From: PGYR01 sp034670025
Lineage (GTDB): Bacteria > Bacteroidota > Ignavibacteria > Kapaibacteriales > UBA2268
DNA length: 64,000 bases
Direction: 5' to 3'
NCBI GenBank assembly: GCA_034670025.1
Contig: JAXMOE010000003.1
Coordinates: 248,001-312,000 of the forward strand
In this document: positions 17,060-25,495 of the stretch, in pieces
How positions within the stretch are numbered: the stretch's first letter is position 1
How the letters are laid out: the number at the start of each line of letters is the position of its first letter
Position numbers and translations under genes: made by a program
Notes under the pieces: model-generated
The model's database searches: none
Told to the model about the DNA's origin: nothing
What the model saw: only the letters and a program-made list of their open reading frames with translations

Positions 17060-17132
17060 AGACCACGAAATGAGAAAACACAAACACAAAACCAGTAGCT
17101 TCACTAACTCGGACTCGCAGTGGAGTGAGTAA
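17060..17132 (+). repeat. Island repeat, copy 6
   Basis: AGACCACGAAATGAGAAAAC through the core to GTGGAGTGAGTAA. The frame from the ATG at 17070 ends after 20 codons. It forms the right border of the island, about 40 bases before the end of the OmpA-type gene. Confidence 0.8.
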
Positions 17133-17169
17133 TACACCTTCGGTTGGTAGTATTTGCTCTCTCTCCCCC

Positions 17170-19185
17170 CTACTCCACAAATATCTCGACCCTTCTGTTT
17201 TTCTCTGGATTGTTTGGGTCTATTGGGCTACTATATCCCTTTCCCTCGGTTGTGATTTCTGTTCCGTTTAGCTTTTCTGAAATGTATGTTTTTACTGCTT
17301 TTGCCCTTCGGAGCGATAGGTCTATATTGTATTCCTTAGTTCCAGCTTTGTCGGTGTGACCTACTATTTTCAGCGACTTTACTTTGTTCTGATTTATGAA
17401 CGCTGTTAATCTATTTAACTCAGCTACTGATTCTTTCCTTAGTTTGGCGGAATCAAAATCGAAGAATATATTGTTTGCCACTATGCTATTATTGCTATTC
17501 TTCATCTCACTAAGCGAAGTAAGCTCTATGTCAGCTTTATAGTTTTGACCATCTTTTGCATTGCTCAAATCTATATTATTAGAGCTTGGGTAGTAACCGC
17601 TTTTCTCTACATAATATCCATAGTTCTTGCCTATGGGAAGTGCTATGAAATAATGCCCAGTCATTCTATTGCTTTTTGTAGTTCCCAACTTTTCGCCAGT
17701 TTCCAAATCTTCCCACACTACTTCTGCTGCCACTGCTCTGCCTCGGCTGTCTGTTATTTTCCCACTCACCATTGCTACTGGGTTGGGCTTAGCATCATCG
17801 GGCAAGGAAATGGAGAACAAGTCCCATTGCCCATAGCCATTAGTTCTGGCAAACCCGGAGAAAATAGCACTGTCGCCCGTTATCCCAATCTTATATCCCC
17901 AATCGTCGAGTATTGTGTTCACCTCTTTGCCTAAGTTGACTGGTTTTGTCCAATTGGTCCAGCTGTCATCCAAGCGAACAGTTTTGAACACATCGAGTCC
18001 ACCAAGTCCTGCGTGTCCGTCGGAGCTAAAATAAAGCGTCTTTCCGTCTGGGTGTAAGAATGGCGACCGCTCGGCGTAGGGAGTGTTCACCGTTGGACCC
18101 AAGTTCACCAATTCACTCCAACCGCTATCGGTGTTGAAGCTAATGTATATATCCATATTGCCCATGCTATTGCCGTGGTTTATAGTGTAAAGCGGTACAA
18201 ACTCACCAGTACCACCAGGCCTGTCCGAAGTGAAAAGCATTGCCTTTCGGTCGGCGGTCAGATTGCCACCTTCGTCTGTGTATTCGGTGTTGATGGGATA
18301 AGGGTAGTGGAACAAATCGCCCCAATCATCTCCATCTTTGTCGATAGAATAAATATCAAAATTACCGAAAGTGCCTTGGAAGTCTCCTGATAACATAAGC
18401 GTGTTGCCATCTACTGAAATATTATCAATTGTTTCGCTGTTCCTGCCATTAACTTTGCGTCCGAGATTTTTGGGCTTTTGCCACACTCCTTTCTCTAAGT
18501 GCGACACCCACACGTCGTCTCCCCCCATACCACCAGCTCTGTGATTTCCCGAAAAGTAGAGCTTAGTTCCGTCCGAAGTTGGGTTTGGGTCCCACTCACT
18601 GACTGCAGTGTTTATGTTGCTACCCAAATTATTCACCCACAGCCCTTCGTCTGGCTTCATCACAATCTGGTATAAGTCTTCGAAGTGTTGTTTTTTGCTT
18701 GGGTAAGCGGAAACAAATTTTTTCAGATGCTCTACTACTTTGTTCCATCTTCCGTGATTTACATCATCCGATATGTATTTCATAAATGCCACAAAGCCAT
18801 TTTCGGTGTCTTTGTTGTCTATGGCATATTGTCCGTAAAGAGGACGATTGAGCGAATCGGGCTGCTGTGTTAGAGCTACTTTTTCTATTCTTTCTAATTG
18901 ATTTTTGAGTGCTTTTTCTCTTGTTGGAAATAGGTCAATGTACCTATTCATCCAAGAAAAAGCATTCATAGATTTATTCATTCTGTTGAAGGCGTTACTT
19001 ACTCTTAGCATTGCGTTCAGTGCGTGCTGTTCGGGTGCGTGTTTTTTGATTAACGAATCGAGATAGTCTATTTGTTCTTTGACTAATGGTCTGTTCAGCT
19101 TATAATCTGGTGGATTTTGGGCTTCTGCCGTTAGTGAAAAAACAGTAATTAGAACTAAAAATAAAATTAAGCGTATAGTTGCCAT
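17170..19185 (-). CDS. PorE-like OmpA-family protein (TPR, PD40 propeller, CRD, OmpA)
   Basis: From the ATG at 19185 the 671-residue protein has a signal peptide (LILFLVLITVFSLTAEA), a helical TPR-like region, WD40-like PD40 beta-propeller repeats (DPNPTSDGTKLYFSGNHRAG, ERSPFLHPDGKTLYFSSDG), a carboxypeptidase-regulatory-like domain (about 490-550), and a C-terminal OmpA domain (NIFFDFDSAKLRKES, VGHTDKAGTKEYNIDLSLRR) that binds peptidoglycan. This order is the one described for PorE of the type IX secretion system, but other Bacteroidota OmpA proteins share it. An in-frame ATG at 19239 would lack a proper signal start. It diverges from the gene at 19256. Confidence 0.85.
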   Translation of the reverse strand: MATIRLILFLVLITVFSLTAEAQNPPDYKLNRPLVKEQIDYLDSLIKKHAPEQHALNAMLRVSNAFNRMNKSMNAFSWMNRYIDLFPTREKALKNQLERIEKVALTQQPDSLNRPLYGQYAIDNKDTENGFVAFMKYISDDVNHGRWNKVVEHLKKFVSAYPSKKQHFEDLYQIVMKPDEGLWVNNLGSNINTAVSEWDPNPTSDGTKLYFSGNHRAGGMGGDDVWVSHLEKGVWQKPKNLGRKVNGRNSETIDNISVDGNTLMLSGDFQGTFGNFDIYSIDKDGDDWGDLFHYPYPINTEYTDEGGNLTADRKAMLFTSDRPGGTGEFVPLYTINHGNSMGNMDIYISFNTDSGWSELVNLGPTVNTPYAERSPFLHPDGKTLYFSSDGHAGLGGLDVFKTVRLDDSWTNWTKPVNLGKEVNTILDDWGYKIGITGDSAIFSGFARTNGYGQWDLFSISLPDDAKPNPVAMVSGKITDSRGRAVAAEVVWEDLETGEKLGTTKSNRMTGHYFIALPIGKNYGYYVEKSGYYPSSNNIDLSNAKDGQNYKADIELTSLSEMKNSNNSIVANNIFFDFDSAKLRKESVAELNRLTAFINQNKVKSLKIVGHTDKAGTKEYNIDLSLRRAKAVKTYISEKLNGTEITTEGKGYSSPIDPNNPEKNRRVEIFVE

Positions 19186-19255
19186 AGGAAAAACCAAAAA
19201 TTTTGCTATATTAAAAACTTTAAAAGAATAAAATAACACAAAGGATATTATATAT

Positions 19256-19888
19256 ATGAAGTCTATAACGGTAATAACGGCGTTTTTGTTTTCAATAATT
19301 GGATTAAGTGCTCAGTTGGGCGAACAAGTAATGCTAAAAGCAAAAGTAGTTGATGTAACAACTGGTAAACCTATGAGTATAGAAGTCGAATTTGAACCAG
19401 ACAATGGCCGTAAATTTGTCGTAAAATCATTAGAAGACCTCGGAACTTTTGACCAACTGCTACAAGGTGGCACTCACTACGAAGTTACATTCAAAGGGGA
19501 CAATGTATATCAAGAAACAATAGACTATACTTCTGGAACTGCAAAAGACGGTTACAGCGAGATAAACCATACTTTCAAAGTAAAGGGTCTGAAACCTGGA
19601 GTGAAGGTTGACGAAATGGAGCTGTTTGGTCCGAGCAATAACGATATAACTTCCGCAGGAAAAGCTGCTTTGAAGAAAATGAAAATCTCGATGAGATTCA
19701 ACAGAAACACAAGCTTTATATTCAAAGTGAACGCACCGAACCAAGCACTTGCTGACAAAAGAGCAGCGACTTTAAAAGACTTTATTGGCAATTGGAGAAG
19801 ATTGTTGGAAAGGGTAACTTTTGAGACAGGAACGCCTGGCAACAGCGTTGATGTGATTGTACAAGACGTCGAAGATGTTTTTAAGTAA
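19256..19888 (+). CDS. Secreted protein with degenerate OmpA-like C-terminus
   Basis: A 210-residue protein with a signal peptide (ITVITAFLFSIIGLSAQ). The first half has a beta-sandwich look with a KAKVVDVTTGKPMSIEVEF start, like carboxypeptidase-regulatory domains. The second half has FNRNTSFIFKV and ALADKRAATLKDFI, which recall the OmpA fold but lack the clear peptidoglycan-binding Asp/Arg motif. It is divergent from the PorE-like gene and may work with it. Assignment is weak. Confidence 0.6.
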   Translation: MKSITVITAFLFSIIGLSAQLGEQVMLKAKVVDVTTGKPMSIEVEFEPDNGRKFVVKSLEDLGTFDQLLQGGTHYEVTFKGDNVYQETIDYTSGTAKDGYSEINHTFKVKGLKPGVKVDEMELFGPSNNDITSAGKAALKKMKISMRFNRNTSFIFKVNAPNQALADKRAATLKDFIGNWRRLLERVTFETGTPGNSVDVIVQDVEDVFK

Positions 19889-19977
19889 ATAATTATCGTA
19901 AGATATTTTTTTATTATTGATTATTGTGGCTATATTGCATATAAATAAATATGTGACTGTTTTTATAGTAGGAAAAG

Positions 19978-20988
19978 ATGAAAAATTCAAGAAATTCAAA
20001 GTTTACAGAAGAATATATATTAGATATTGCCAAATCATACAGGCAAAGTAAAATATTATTAACCTCATTAGAGTTGGGAATATTTACATTGCTCGGTTCG
20101 AGGGAGCTGACTGCCAAAGATGTGGCATTTGAGCTGAAAACTGATGAAGATGCTACCGAAAGACTACTAAACTCACTGACATCGTTAGAGTTCACAACTA
20201 AGTATCGCAATCACTTCAAAAACACAAGAGACGCACAAAGATACTTAGACAAAAACAGTCCAGATTTTATTGGCTCGTTGCTCCACATGGATCTCAACTG
20301 GGAAAGTTGGGGTAAGTTGACAGAAGTAATTAGAACTGGAAAATCGATATACAACAATATTTATATTGACAGATCCGAAGATTTTGTAAAATCTTATGTC
20401 GATTCTATTCACCGCTCGTACAGCCACGAAGCAGAAGGAACATCGAAAGCCATTACCCTCAACAATGTCAACAAAATGTTGGACTTTGGTTGTGGTTCGG
20501 GTATGTATAGCATAGAGTTTATGCGTCGCAACCCCAATATGGAAGTAGTAATGCTCGATTACCCAAAGGTAATACCGCACACCAAAACTTACGTAGAAGA
20601 AGCAAGATTACAGACCACAAACTACAGATTTATTGCTGCTGATATAAACAAAGACATTGAGTTAGAAGGCGGATATGATTTGATATACGCCTCGTTCCTA
20701 TTCGAAGAATTTACAATCTGGGATAATATGGAAATGATGAAGAAGTGCTACAATGCACTCAATGTTGGTGGAAGATTGATAATCCACGAAAACTTCATCA
20801 ACAATGACCGCACTGGCCCACCACAAAGCGTTATGTACTCGCTAAACTTAAAGCTACACACTGAAAATGGCAACACCTTCTCCGAAAATGATTACTGGAT
20901 TATGCTGAAGGAAGCTGGCTTCCAGAAAGTAGATAATCTGGAAACTGATTACGGTACTATTCTTATCCGTGGCACTAAGACTTATTAG
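19978..20988 (+). CDS. SAM-dependent O-methyltransferase (acetylserotonin/BchU type)
   Basis: The 336-residue protein has an N-terminal winged-helix dimerisation domain (about 10-85, with LTSLELGIFTLLGSRELTAK) and a C-terminal Rossmann methyltransferase domain with motif I MLDFGCGSGMYSIEF near 162, VVMLDYPKVI and GGRLIIHENFIN. This is the plan of the methyltransferase_2 family (O-methyltransferases of small aromatic molecules, and BchU in green sulfur bacteria). The substrate is unknown and no pathway genes adjoin it. Confidence 0.85.
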   Translation: MKNSRNSKFTEEYILDIAKSYRQSKILLTSLELGIFTLLGSRELTAKDVAFELKTDEDATERLLNSLTSLEFTTKYRNHFKNTRDAQRYLDKNSPDFIGSLLHMDLNWESWGKLTEVIRTGKSIYNNIYIDRSEDFVKSYVDSIHRSYSHEAEGTSKAITLNNVNKMLDFGCGSGMYSIEFMRRNPNMEVVMLDYPKVIPHTKTYVEEARLQTTNYRFIAADINKDIELEGGYDLIYASFLFEEFTIWDNMEMMKKCYNALNVGGRLIIHENFINNDRTGPPQSVMYSLNLKLHTENGNTFSENDYWIMLKEAGFQKVDNLETDYGTILIRGTKTY

Positions 20989-21225
20989 GGTTTAGAACAT
21001 CTGTAGAAACTTGGTTGCAAACTGGGGAGGATTGAGTTAACAAAGTCCGACTCCGCTAATGCCTTTGGCTTCACAAGTGACTTGGAACAAATGCCTGGTC
21101 ATTGAGCCTGTCGAAATACGGCATACAGAACCTGGTTCACTGAGCCTAGCCGAAGAAAAAGAGCTATTCAGCTAATGGGTAGCAACTCCTTGTTACATGT
21201 TGGCTTGTGTAGTTTCTAATTCTAC

Positions 21226-21286
21226 TAATGTTTCGACATTGTTCAACACGGCGTATTTAAATCCATAGGAGCGATATTATTACTTT
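21226..21286 (-). repeat. Dispersed composite repeat, copy 1
   Basis: Read on the minus strand: a short palindrome (CTCCTATGGA), then TTTAAATACG, GTGTTGAAC and CGAAACATTAGTAG. The same order recurs at 37130-37172 and 61575-61632. Confidence 0.7.
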
Positions 21287-21305
21287 TTTGATAAAGTCAA
21301 TAGTA

Positions 21306-21525
21306 ATAGCCACATAGTGGCTATATATCTGTAGATTAGCATACCCCAACAATCACAAAGCCGCGTAGCGGTGCAACAACAATATGTACTACTCCTATGG
21401 AGCAGCTCTTTGGCTTTCCATCAGTTTCTACAGATATTCAACCCCTATGGGGTTGGGTGTTGGTGTGAATTACTCGATTCTACTAATATTTAACTCCTAC
21501 GGAGTTTGTAATAAAATATCCTATT
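21306..21525. repeat. Cluster of short palindromes in a 628-base spacer
   Basis: The gap 20989-21616 has no gene. It holds several small palindromes with three-base loops and unlike stems: ATAGCCAC-ATA-GTGGCTAT (21306-21324), CCGC-GTA-GCGG (21361), CTCC-TAT-GGAG (21392), CAACCCC-TAT-GGGGTTG (21439-21455) and AACTCC-TAC-GGAGTT (21492-21506). The left part of the gap also has AGCCTGTCGAAAT and AGCCTAGCCGAAG, short dispersed motifs. No coding potential is seen. Confidence 0.7.
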
Positions 21526-21616
21526 GGGATAGAATATTAGTAGAAATAATGAATTTGTAGCTTAATTCAAAACTATATTTGCTCATTCTGCTGGGATTGG
21601 GTAAATTGACTATATT

Positions 21617-22603
21617 ATGAAAAGAATCTCTGTCATACTGTTTTTGCTGCTATCATTACTCTCTTGTGATGATAATAACGATGTGTCAGACAAGAAGATT
21701 AATTACTCCAAAGACTCTTCGTTTGTGATTTATAAAGATACTTTTGATTACAAGCACGAAGGTGAATTAGAAAGAGTTGCTTATTTTGAAAATAAGTACT
21801 TCTGCGTTATCAATCATAGCGATAAAAAATTAATAATCTTAGACGAAGAAGGTACTTATATCAATGAAGTCCTAACGCCAAAAGCAATAGAAACTACTAG
21901 TTATTATGATCTAGTAATTGAAAATGACAGTCTCTTTCTAAAATTGAAAGAAGGAGATGAAGAGAATTTCGTATTAGTAAATAACAATACAGAATTTCAA
22001 TTCATTGAAAAAAGGAATTTCAAAATATTTGAAGATGACGAATATAATATTTACGCCAATTGCCATGGAGAATGGGGAGGAGCGCTTTTCTTTCAAAATA
22101 AAGAAACAAATGAGAAATATGAAGCTGAATCTACTTGTGCTATCATAGTTAATAAATTAAACAATGAATATTATGTTACTAGTTTACTAACACATGAGGG
22201 TGTGCATAGTAATGTATCTAAAATTAGTGACCCGGAAAAACTTGAAAAATCAAATTGGGATTTTGGTGAATTAATGCAAGGTGGTTCTTGGAAAGGAGTA
22301 GAAGATTTATATAGTAAATGGCGACTTAATATATCGACATCATTTTTTGTGAATGATGAACTGTTTCATTTATGTAAAGATATACCGCTTCAAGCAAATA
22401 ACGATTCTAATTCAGTATATATTGCTACAATAGAAAGTGATACATTAAAACCAAAATATACTTTTGATTTTCAGTTTCATTTATTATTTAATCAGCAAAT
22501 TGGTGGCAAAAAACAGCTATTGACTTTCAAAGAGACAAAGGAAAACAAGGAAGGAATACTATTAATCGATAGTAATGTATTTACATTTCATTATTTAAGG
22601 TGA
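21617..22603 (+). CDS. Lipoprotein with propeller-like repeats
   Basis: The 328-residue product has a lipoprotein signal (MKRISVILFLLLSLLSC, Cys17) followed by an acidic DDNND stretch, which in Bacteroidota can direct surface export. The body alternates short strands with YFENKYFCVINHSDKK and KKLIILDEEGTYINEV, as in six-bladed propellers, but no known family is clear. It converges on the DUF58 gene with a 13-base gap. No partner genes are evident. Confidence 0.65.
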   Translation: MKRISVILFLLLSLLSCDDNNDVSDKKINYSKDSSFVIYKDTFDYKHEGELERVAYFENKYFCVINHSDKKLIILDEEGTYINEVLTPKAIETTSYYDLVIENDSLFLKLKEGDEENFVLVNNNTEFQFIEKRNFKIFEDDEYNIYANCHGEWGGALFFQNKETNEKYEAESTCAIIVNKLNNEYYVTSLLTHEGVHSNVSKISDPEKLEKSNWDFGELMQGGSWKGVEDLYSKWRLNISTSFFVNDELFHLCKDIPLQANNDSNSVYIATIESDTLKPKYTFDFQFHLLFNQQIGGKKQLLTFKETKENKEGILLIDSNVFTFHYLR

Positions 22604-22616
22604 TAGAGTTTGTTGA

Positions 22617-23510
22617 CTAAACCTTTGCGCGCTTGGACAAGAACTCACGCATTGCCTTGTCGAATGGGTCGGAAGTGACGACTAAGTTGTAGTCCACTTT
22701 TTGGCTGTGGCACACATCTCTTATCTGCTTTGTGAACTCTTTCATTTTCTGTTGGTAGGCATCTTTCAGTTGGTGGCTGTTGGTTGCCATCTCTTCGCCA
22801 GTTTCCAAATCGACAAACTTGGCAGTTCTGCCGAAATCAAAATCGAGTTCCCTTGGGTCCAACAGTTGGAATACTATCACCTCGTTTTCCTTGTGGCGGA
22901 AGTGCTTTAGTGCCGAGCTAATGGAGTCAACGTCATCGAAAAAATCGGAGATTATGATAATCAAACCACGTCTTTTTATCTGGTCAGCCAACTTGTCCAA
23001 TGCCTTTGCTGTTTCGGTTTCGCCAGTCGGTTGTACGGCTTCCAATTCCTTTAGGATTAGATTCAAGTATGATGGCTTTGACTTCGATGGCAAGTAGGTC
23101 TGCACCTCATTGTCATAGAGTGCTAAGCCAACAGAATCCCTCTGCTTCATCATTAGGTAGCTGAGCGATGCTGCGAGGTATGATGCATATTCCACCTTGG
23201 GTATGTGCCCTTCGGATGCGAATGCCATAGACGCAGAAATATCGACCAAAATAGTAGAACGGAGATTGGTCTCCTCCTCGTATTGCTTCACATAGTAGCG
23301 ATTGGAACGCCCATAGACCTTCCAGTCTATGTTCTTCACCTCATCGCCAGCACGGTAAGGGCGGTGTTCTGCAAACTCTACACTGAACCCATGATAGGGC
23401 GATTTGTGGAGCCCGGTGATGAATCCTTCTACCACCATTTTTGCTTTCAGGTCTATTCCGTTCAGCTGTGCAGCGGCGGTCGGTTCCAAATATTTTCTGT
23501 AATCACTCAT
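22617..23510 (-). CDS. DUF58 domain protein
   Basis: The 297-residue protein matches DUF58, a von Willebrand A-like family commonly paired with MoxR ATPases. Key stretches are VEFAEHRPYRAGDEVKNIDW, VKQYEEETNLRSTILVDIS followed by SMAFAS, and ISDFFDD. The DxSxS metal site appears as DISASM. No MoxR gene is in the window. It starts 37 bases after the BtuG-like gene on the same strand, so it may be the last gene of the cobalamin operon, or have its own promoter. Confidence 0.88.
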   Translation of the reverse strand: MSDYRKYLEPTAAAQLNGIDLKAKMVVEGFITGLHKSPYHGFSVEFAEHRPYRAGDEVKNIDWKVYGRSNRYYVKQYEEETNLRSTILVDISASMAFASEGHIPKVEYASYLAASLSYLMMKQRDSVGLALYDNEVQTYLPSKSKPSYLNLILKELEAVQPTGETETAKALDKLADQIKRRGLIIIISDFFDDVDSISSALKHFRHKENEVIVFQLLDPRELDFDFGRTAKFVDLETGEEMATNSHQLKDAYQQKMKEFTKQIRDVCHSQKVDYNLVVTSDPFDKAMREFLSKRAKV

Positions 23511-23547
23511 AAGCTATAAAGACGATTGATTTTGCGATTAGTTGCAG

Positions 23548-24660
23548 TTAGTAAAAAACAACATTGCGTGGGTTTTTCCCTACTTCGTGGCGGCGGATTA
23601 TTTGCCCCTGCTCATCGGTTACTATTACTTCTCCATCCGATTGGTAGTTGCGTGCGTTACCAATCCAAATTTCTTTTTGTTGTTCGTTTAATGATATGGA
23701 ATACCATATATCTTTGGTGTTGTTTTCTGTTATTAACTGTGGCAAAGCACGGCTGTAAATGTCGGGCATAGTGTAAACGCCTTCTTTTGTAAGGTAGTAT
23801 ATTCTGCCGTCTTTTTGGCTGAGCTGCAAGTCGGTGAAGTCCTGCATTTGCATTTTTTGCTTCACTTCGTGGGTGGTCAAATCTACGAATACTATGCCGC
23901 CTGGTTCGCCATTGTGAACGCCAGTTGGTGTATTCAAGTAACCACAAGCTATGTAATTTTCAGCTGTGTCGAGCTCCAACTTTACGAGATTTGGGCCAAT
24001 GTAAACGTACTCGCTTTGCCCTGTTGCTACGTCTATTATCTGAAGTGTGCCTGCGTTCTTGTTGTCCTGTCTGTAATCACCGAATCCAGAGTTTGCCACG
24101 AAAAGCTTCCCTCCGAAAGCGATAATATCTTCGGGAGCAGGTCCAGTTTCGTACTTCATTTCTGGCAATTCTAACGAGTCTGAAAAATGACCATATCGGA
24201 CTTCATCGCGGTACAAATCGGTGTAGTAGTATTTATCGTCAACTAATGCAATAGACCTCGGTGCAGCCCTGTCATAAGGGATAGTGAGCGTGTGCTGCAT
24301 AGCTGGAATTTTGTAATCTATCATTATTATTTCATTTGTACCAGTAGCCGTGAATATCATCTGGTTTTTGGTCATTGCGACATCGGAAACGATATCGCCC
24401 AGGTACTCACCAGTAGCGTTCAGAAAGTAGTTCTCTGACATTGTCCCAGTGGTATAATCATAGAGGAAAATATCCGAATTAGTGTAATTCCAAAGCCCTT
24501 CGCAAAGCACTATTGCACCAGATTCTGGGAATGGTAAATCTAATGAATCTAAGTTGATTGGCTTGTCTTTTACTGGCTCTGTAGGAGTTTTTACGCATCC
24601 CCAAAGTGCTGCAGTCAGCAAGCTAATAATTAATATTTTTTTCGTAAAATACATTGCCAT
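23548..24660 (-). CDS. BtuG-like surface lipoprotein (beta-propeller)
   Basis: The 370-residue protein has a lipoprotein signal (IISLLTAALWGC, Cys22) and a YncE/YVTN-type seven-bladed propeller, with blades such as PRSIALVDDKYYYTD, GPAPEDIIAFGGKLFVANSG and GTLQIIDVATG. In Bacteroides, BtuG proteins of this build bind cobalamin very tightly at the cell surface and sit on BtuB. Here it is downstream of a cobalamin riboswitch and a BtuB-like receptor, which supports the same role. It overlaps the preceding gene by up to 38 bases; an ATG at 24654 is an alternative start. Confidence 0.82.
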   Translation of the reverse strand: MAMYFTKKILIISLLTAALWGCVKTPTEPVKDKPINLDSLDLPFPESGAIVLCEGLWNYTNSDIFLYDYTTGTMSENYFLNATGEYLGDIVSDVAMTKNQMIFTATGTNEIIMIDYKIPAMQHTLTIPYDRAAPRSIALVDDKYYYTDLYRDEVRYGHFSDSLELPEMKYETGPAPEDIIAFGGKLFVANSGFGDYRQDNKNAGTLQIIDVATGQSEYVYIGPNLVKLELDTAENYIACGYLNTPTGVHNGEPGGIVFVDLTTHEVKQKMQMQDFTDLQLSQKDGRIYYLTKEGVYTMPDIYSRALPQLITENNTKDIWYSISLNEQQKEIWIGNARNYQSDGEVIVTDEQGQIIRRHEVGKNPRNVVFY

Positions 24661-25495
24661 TGTTTTCTATTGTGATTAGGTAAATACCAAGATTCAAGTT
24701 ACTAAAATTATACTGCCCTACACCAATTACTTCTGCTATTTTTTCACCGCTAAGGGTATAGATTACGGCTTTATTTTTGTGGCTATTGCTCTGGTAAATC
24801 TGATTTTTGATTGTGTAATACTGCTTGGTATCGCTTTTGACTGAGCTTATTTTCTTTGCAGCAAAGTTGTGAATTACCACGGCATCCAAATCGAATCCAC
24901 TAAGTGAAATGTCATAATATTTGTGATTCTGATTTTTTGCAACCTCTACGGTGAGGTCTCTGATTCTGATGTACCGAACAGAGTCAACACCAAGATCTGC
25001 CAAGTCAAAAGAGTTGCCACCACTGACTTCCGAATCGCAATAATCTTGATCGCCATAAGTGGGGATAGTTCCTGCACACCCAACTAAGGTAGCGAAGTTG
25101 TATGGAAATTCGACGAAATCAATGCCATCTTTGCTAACACTAACAACTCCTGGTTCTGCAAACATTCGTTGATTTATTGGGTTGATGAAGGCGTTTTCGA
25201 ATATAGTGAAGTCATTACCATTTCCGTCAATTATGACATTGTCCGAGTTTGCTACTATTATTTCGCCATCCATTCCGAGGGATAGCACTTCGCTTTCACT
25301 TGCTGCGGCTGCCTGTTTGCTTGCATTTTCCGATGGGCGACCGAATATATTATTCGGAAAAAACTTTTCGCCTTGCCCTAAGTTTTGCCCCTCACCGGGT
25401 GTGAATGACACGACTGTGTTTATAGTAATGCAGTCTTGTGCAATAGCCAACTGGCTAACTGCAATTAGTGTAATTAATAAATGCTTATAATTCAT
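24623..25495 (-). CDS. T9SS-secreted surface protein of the cobalamin operon
   Basis: A 290-residue protein with a signal peptide (LLITLIAVSQLAIAQ). The body contains VVSFTPGEGQNLGQGEKFFP, NVIIDGNGNDFTIFENAFI and RYIRIRDLT, a pattern of jelly-roll-like surface proteins seen near cobalamin loci in Bacteroidota. The last 80 residues are a type A T9SS tail (AVIYTLSGEKIAEVIG, NLNLGIYLITIENNG). It overlaps btuB by 11 bases. Two cysteine pairs (VGCAGTIP and DYCDSE) may form disulfides. A cobalamin-binding or receptor-accessory role is inferred from context. Confidence 0.75.
   Translation of the reverse strand: MNYKHLLITLIAVSQLAIAQDCITINTVVSFTPGEGQNLGQGEKFFPNNIFGRPSENASKQAAAASESEVLSLGMDGEIIVANSDNVIIDGNGNDFTIFENAFINPINQRMFAEPGVVSVSKDGIDFVEFPYNFATLVGCAGTIPTYGDQDYCDSEVSGGNSFDLADLGVDSVRYIRIRDLTVEVAKNQNHKYYDISLSGFDLDAVVIHNFAAKKISSVKSDTKQYYTIKNQIYQSNSHKNKAVIYTLSGEKIAEVIGVGQYNFSNLNLGIYLITIENNGNVFYEKNINY

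Noticed and set aside
12622..17132. CRISPR array
   Set aside because: The repeats are about 90 bases, diverged, and separated by whole genes, not by short spacers; no cas genes are present.
12622..17132. Integron attC sites
   Set aside because: The repeats lack clear GTTRRRY/RYYYAAC ends and no tyrosine integrase is in the window; only a weak inner stem is seen.
19900..20988. Bacteriochlorophyll synthesis gene bchU
   Set aside because: The methyltransferase shares the fold, but no other photosynthesis gene is nearby and many small-molecule O-methyltransferases look alike.
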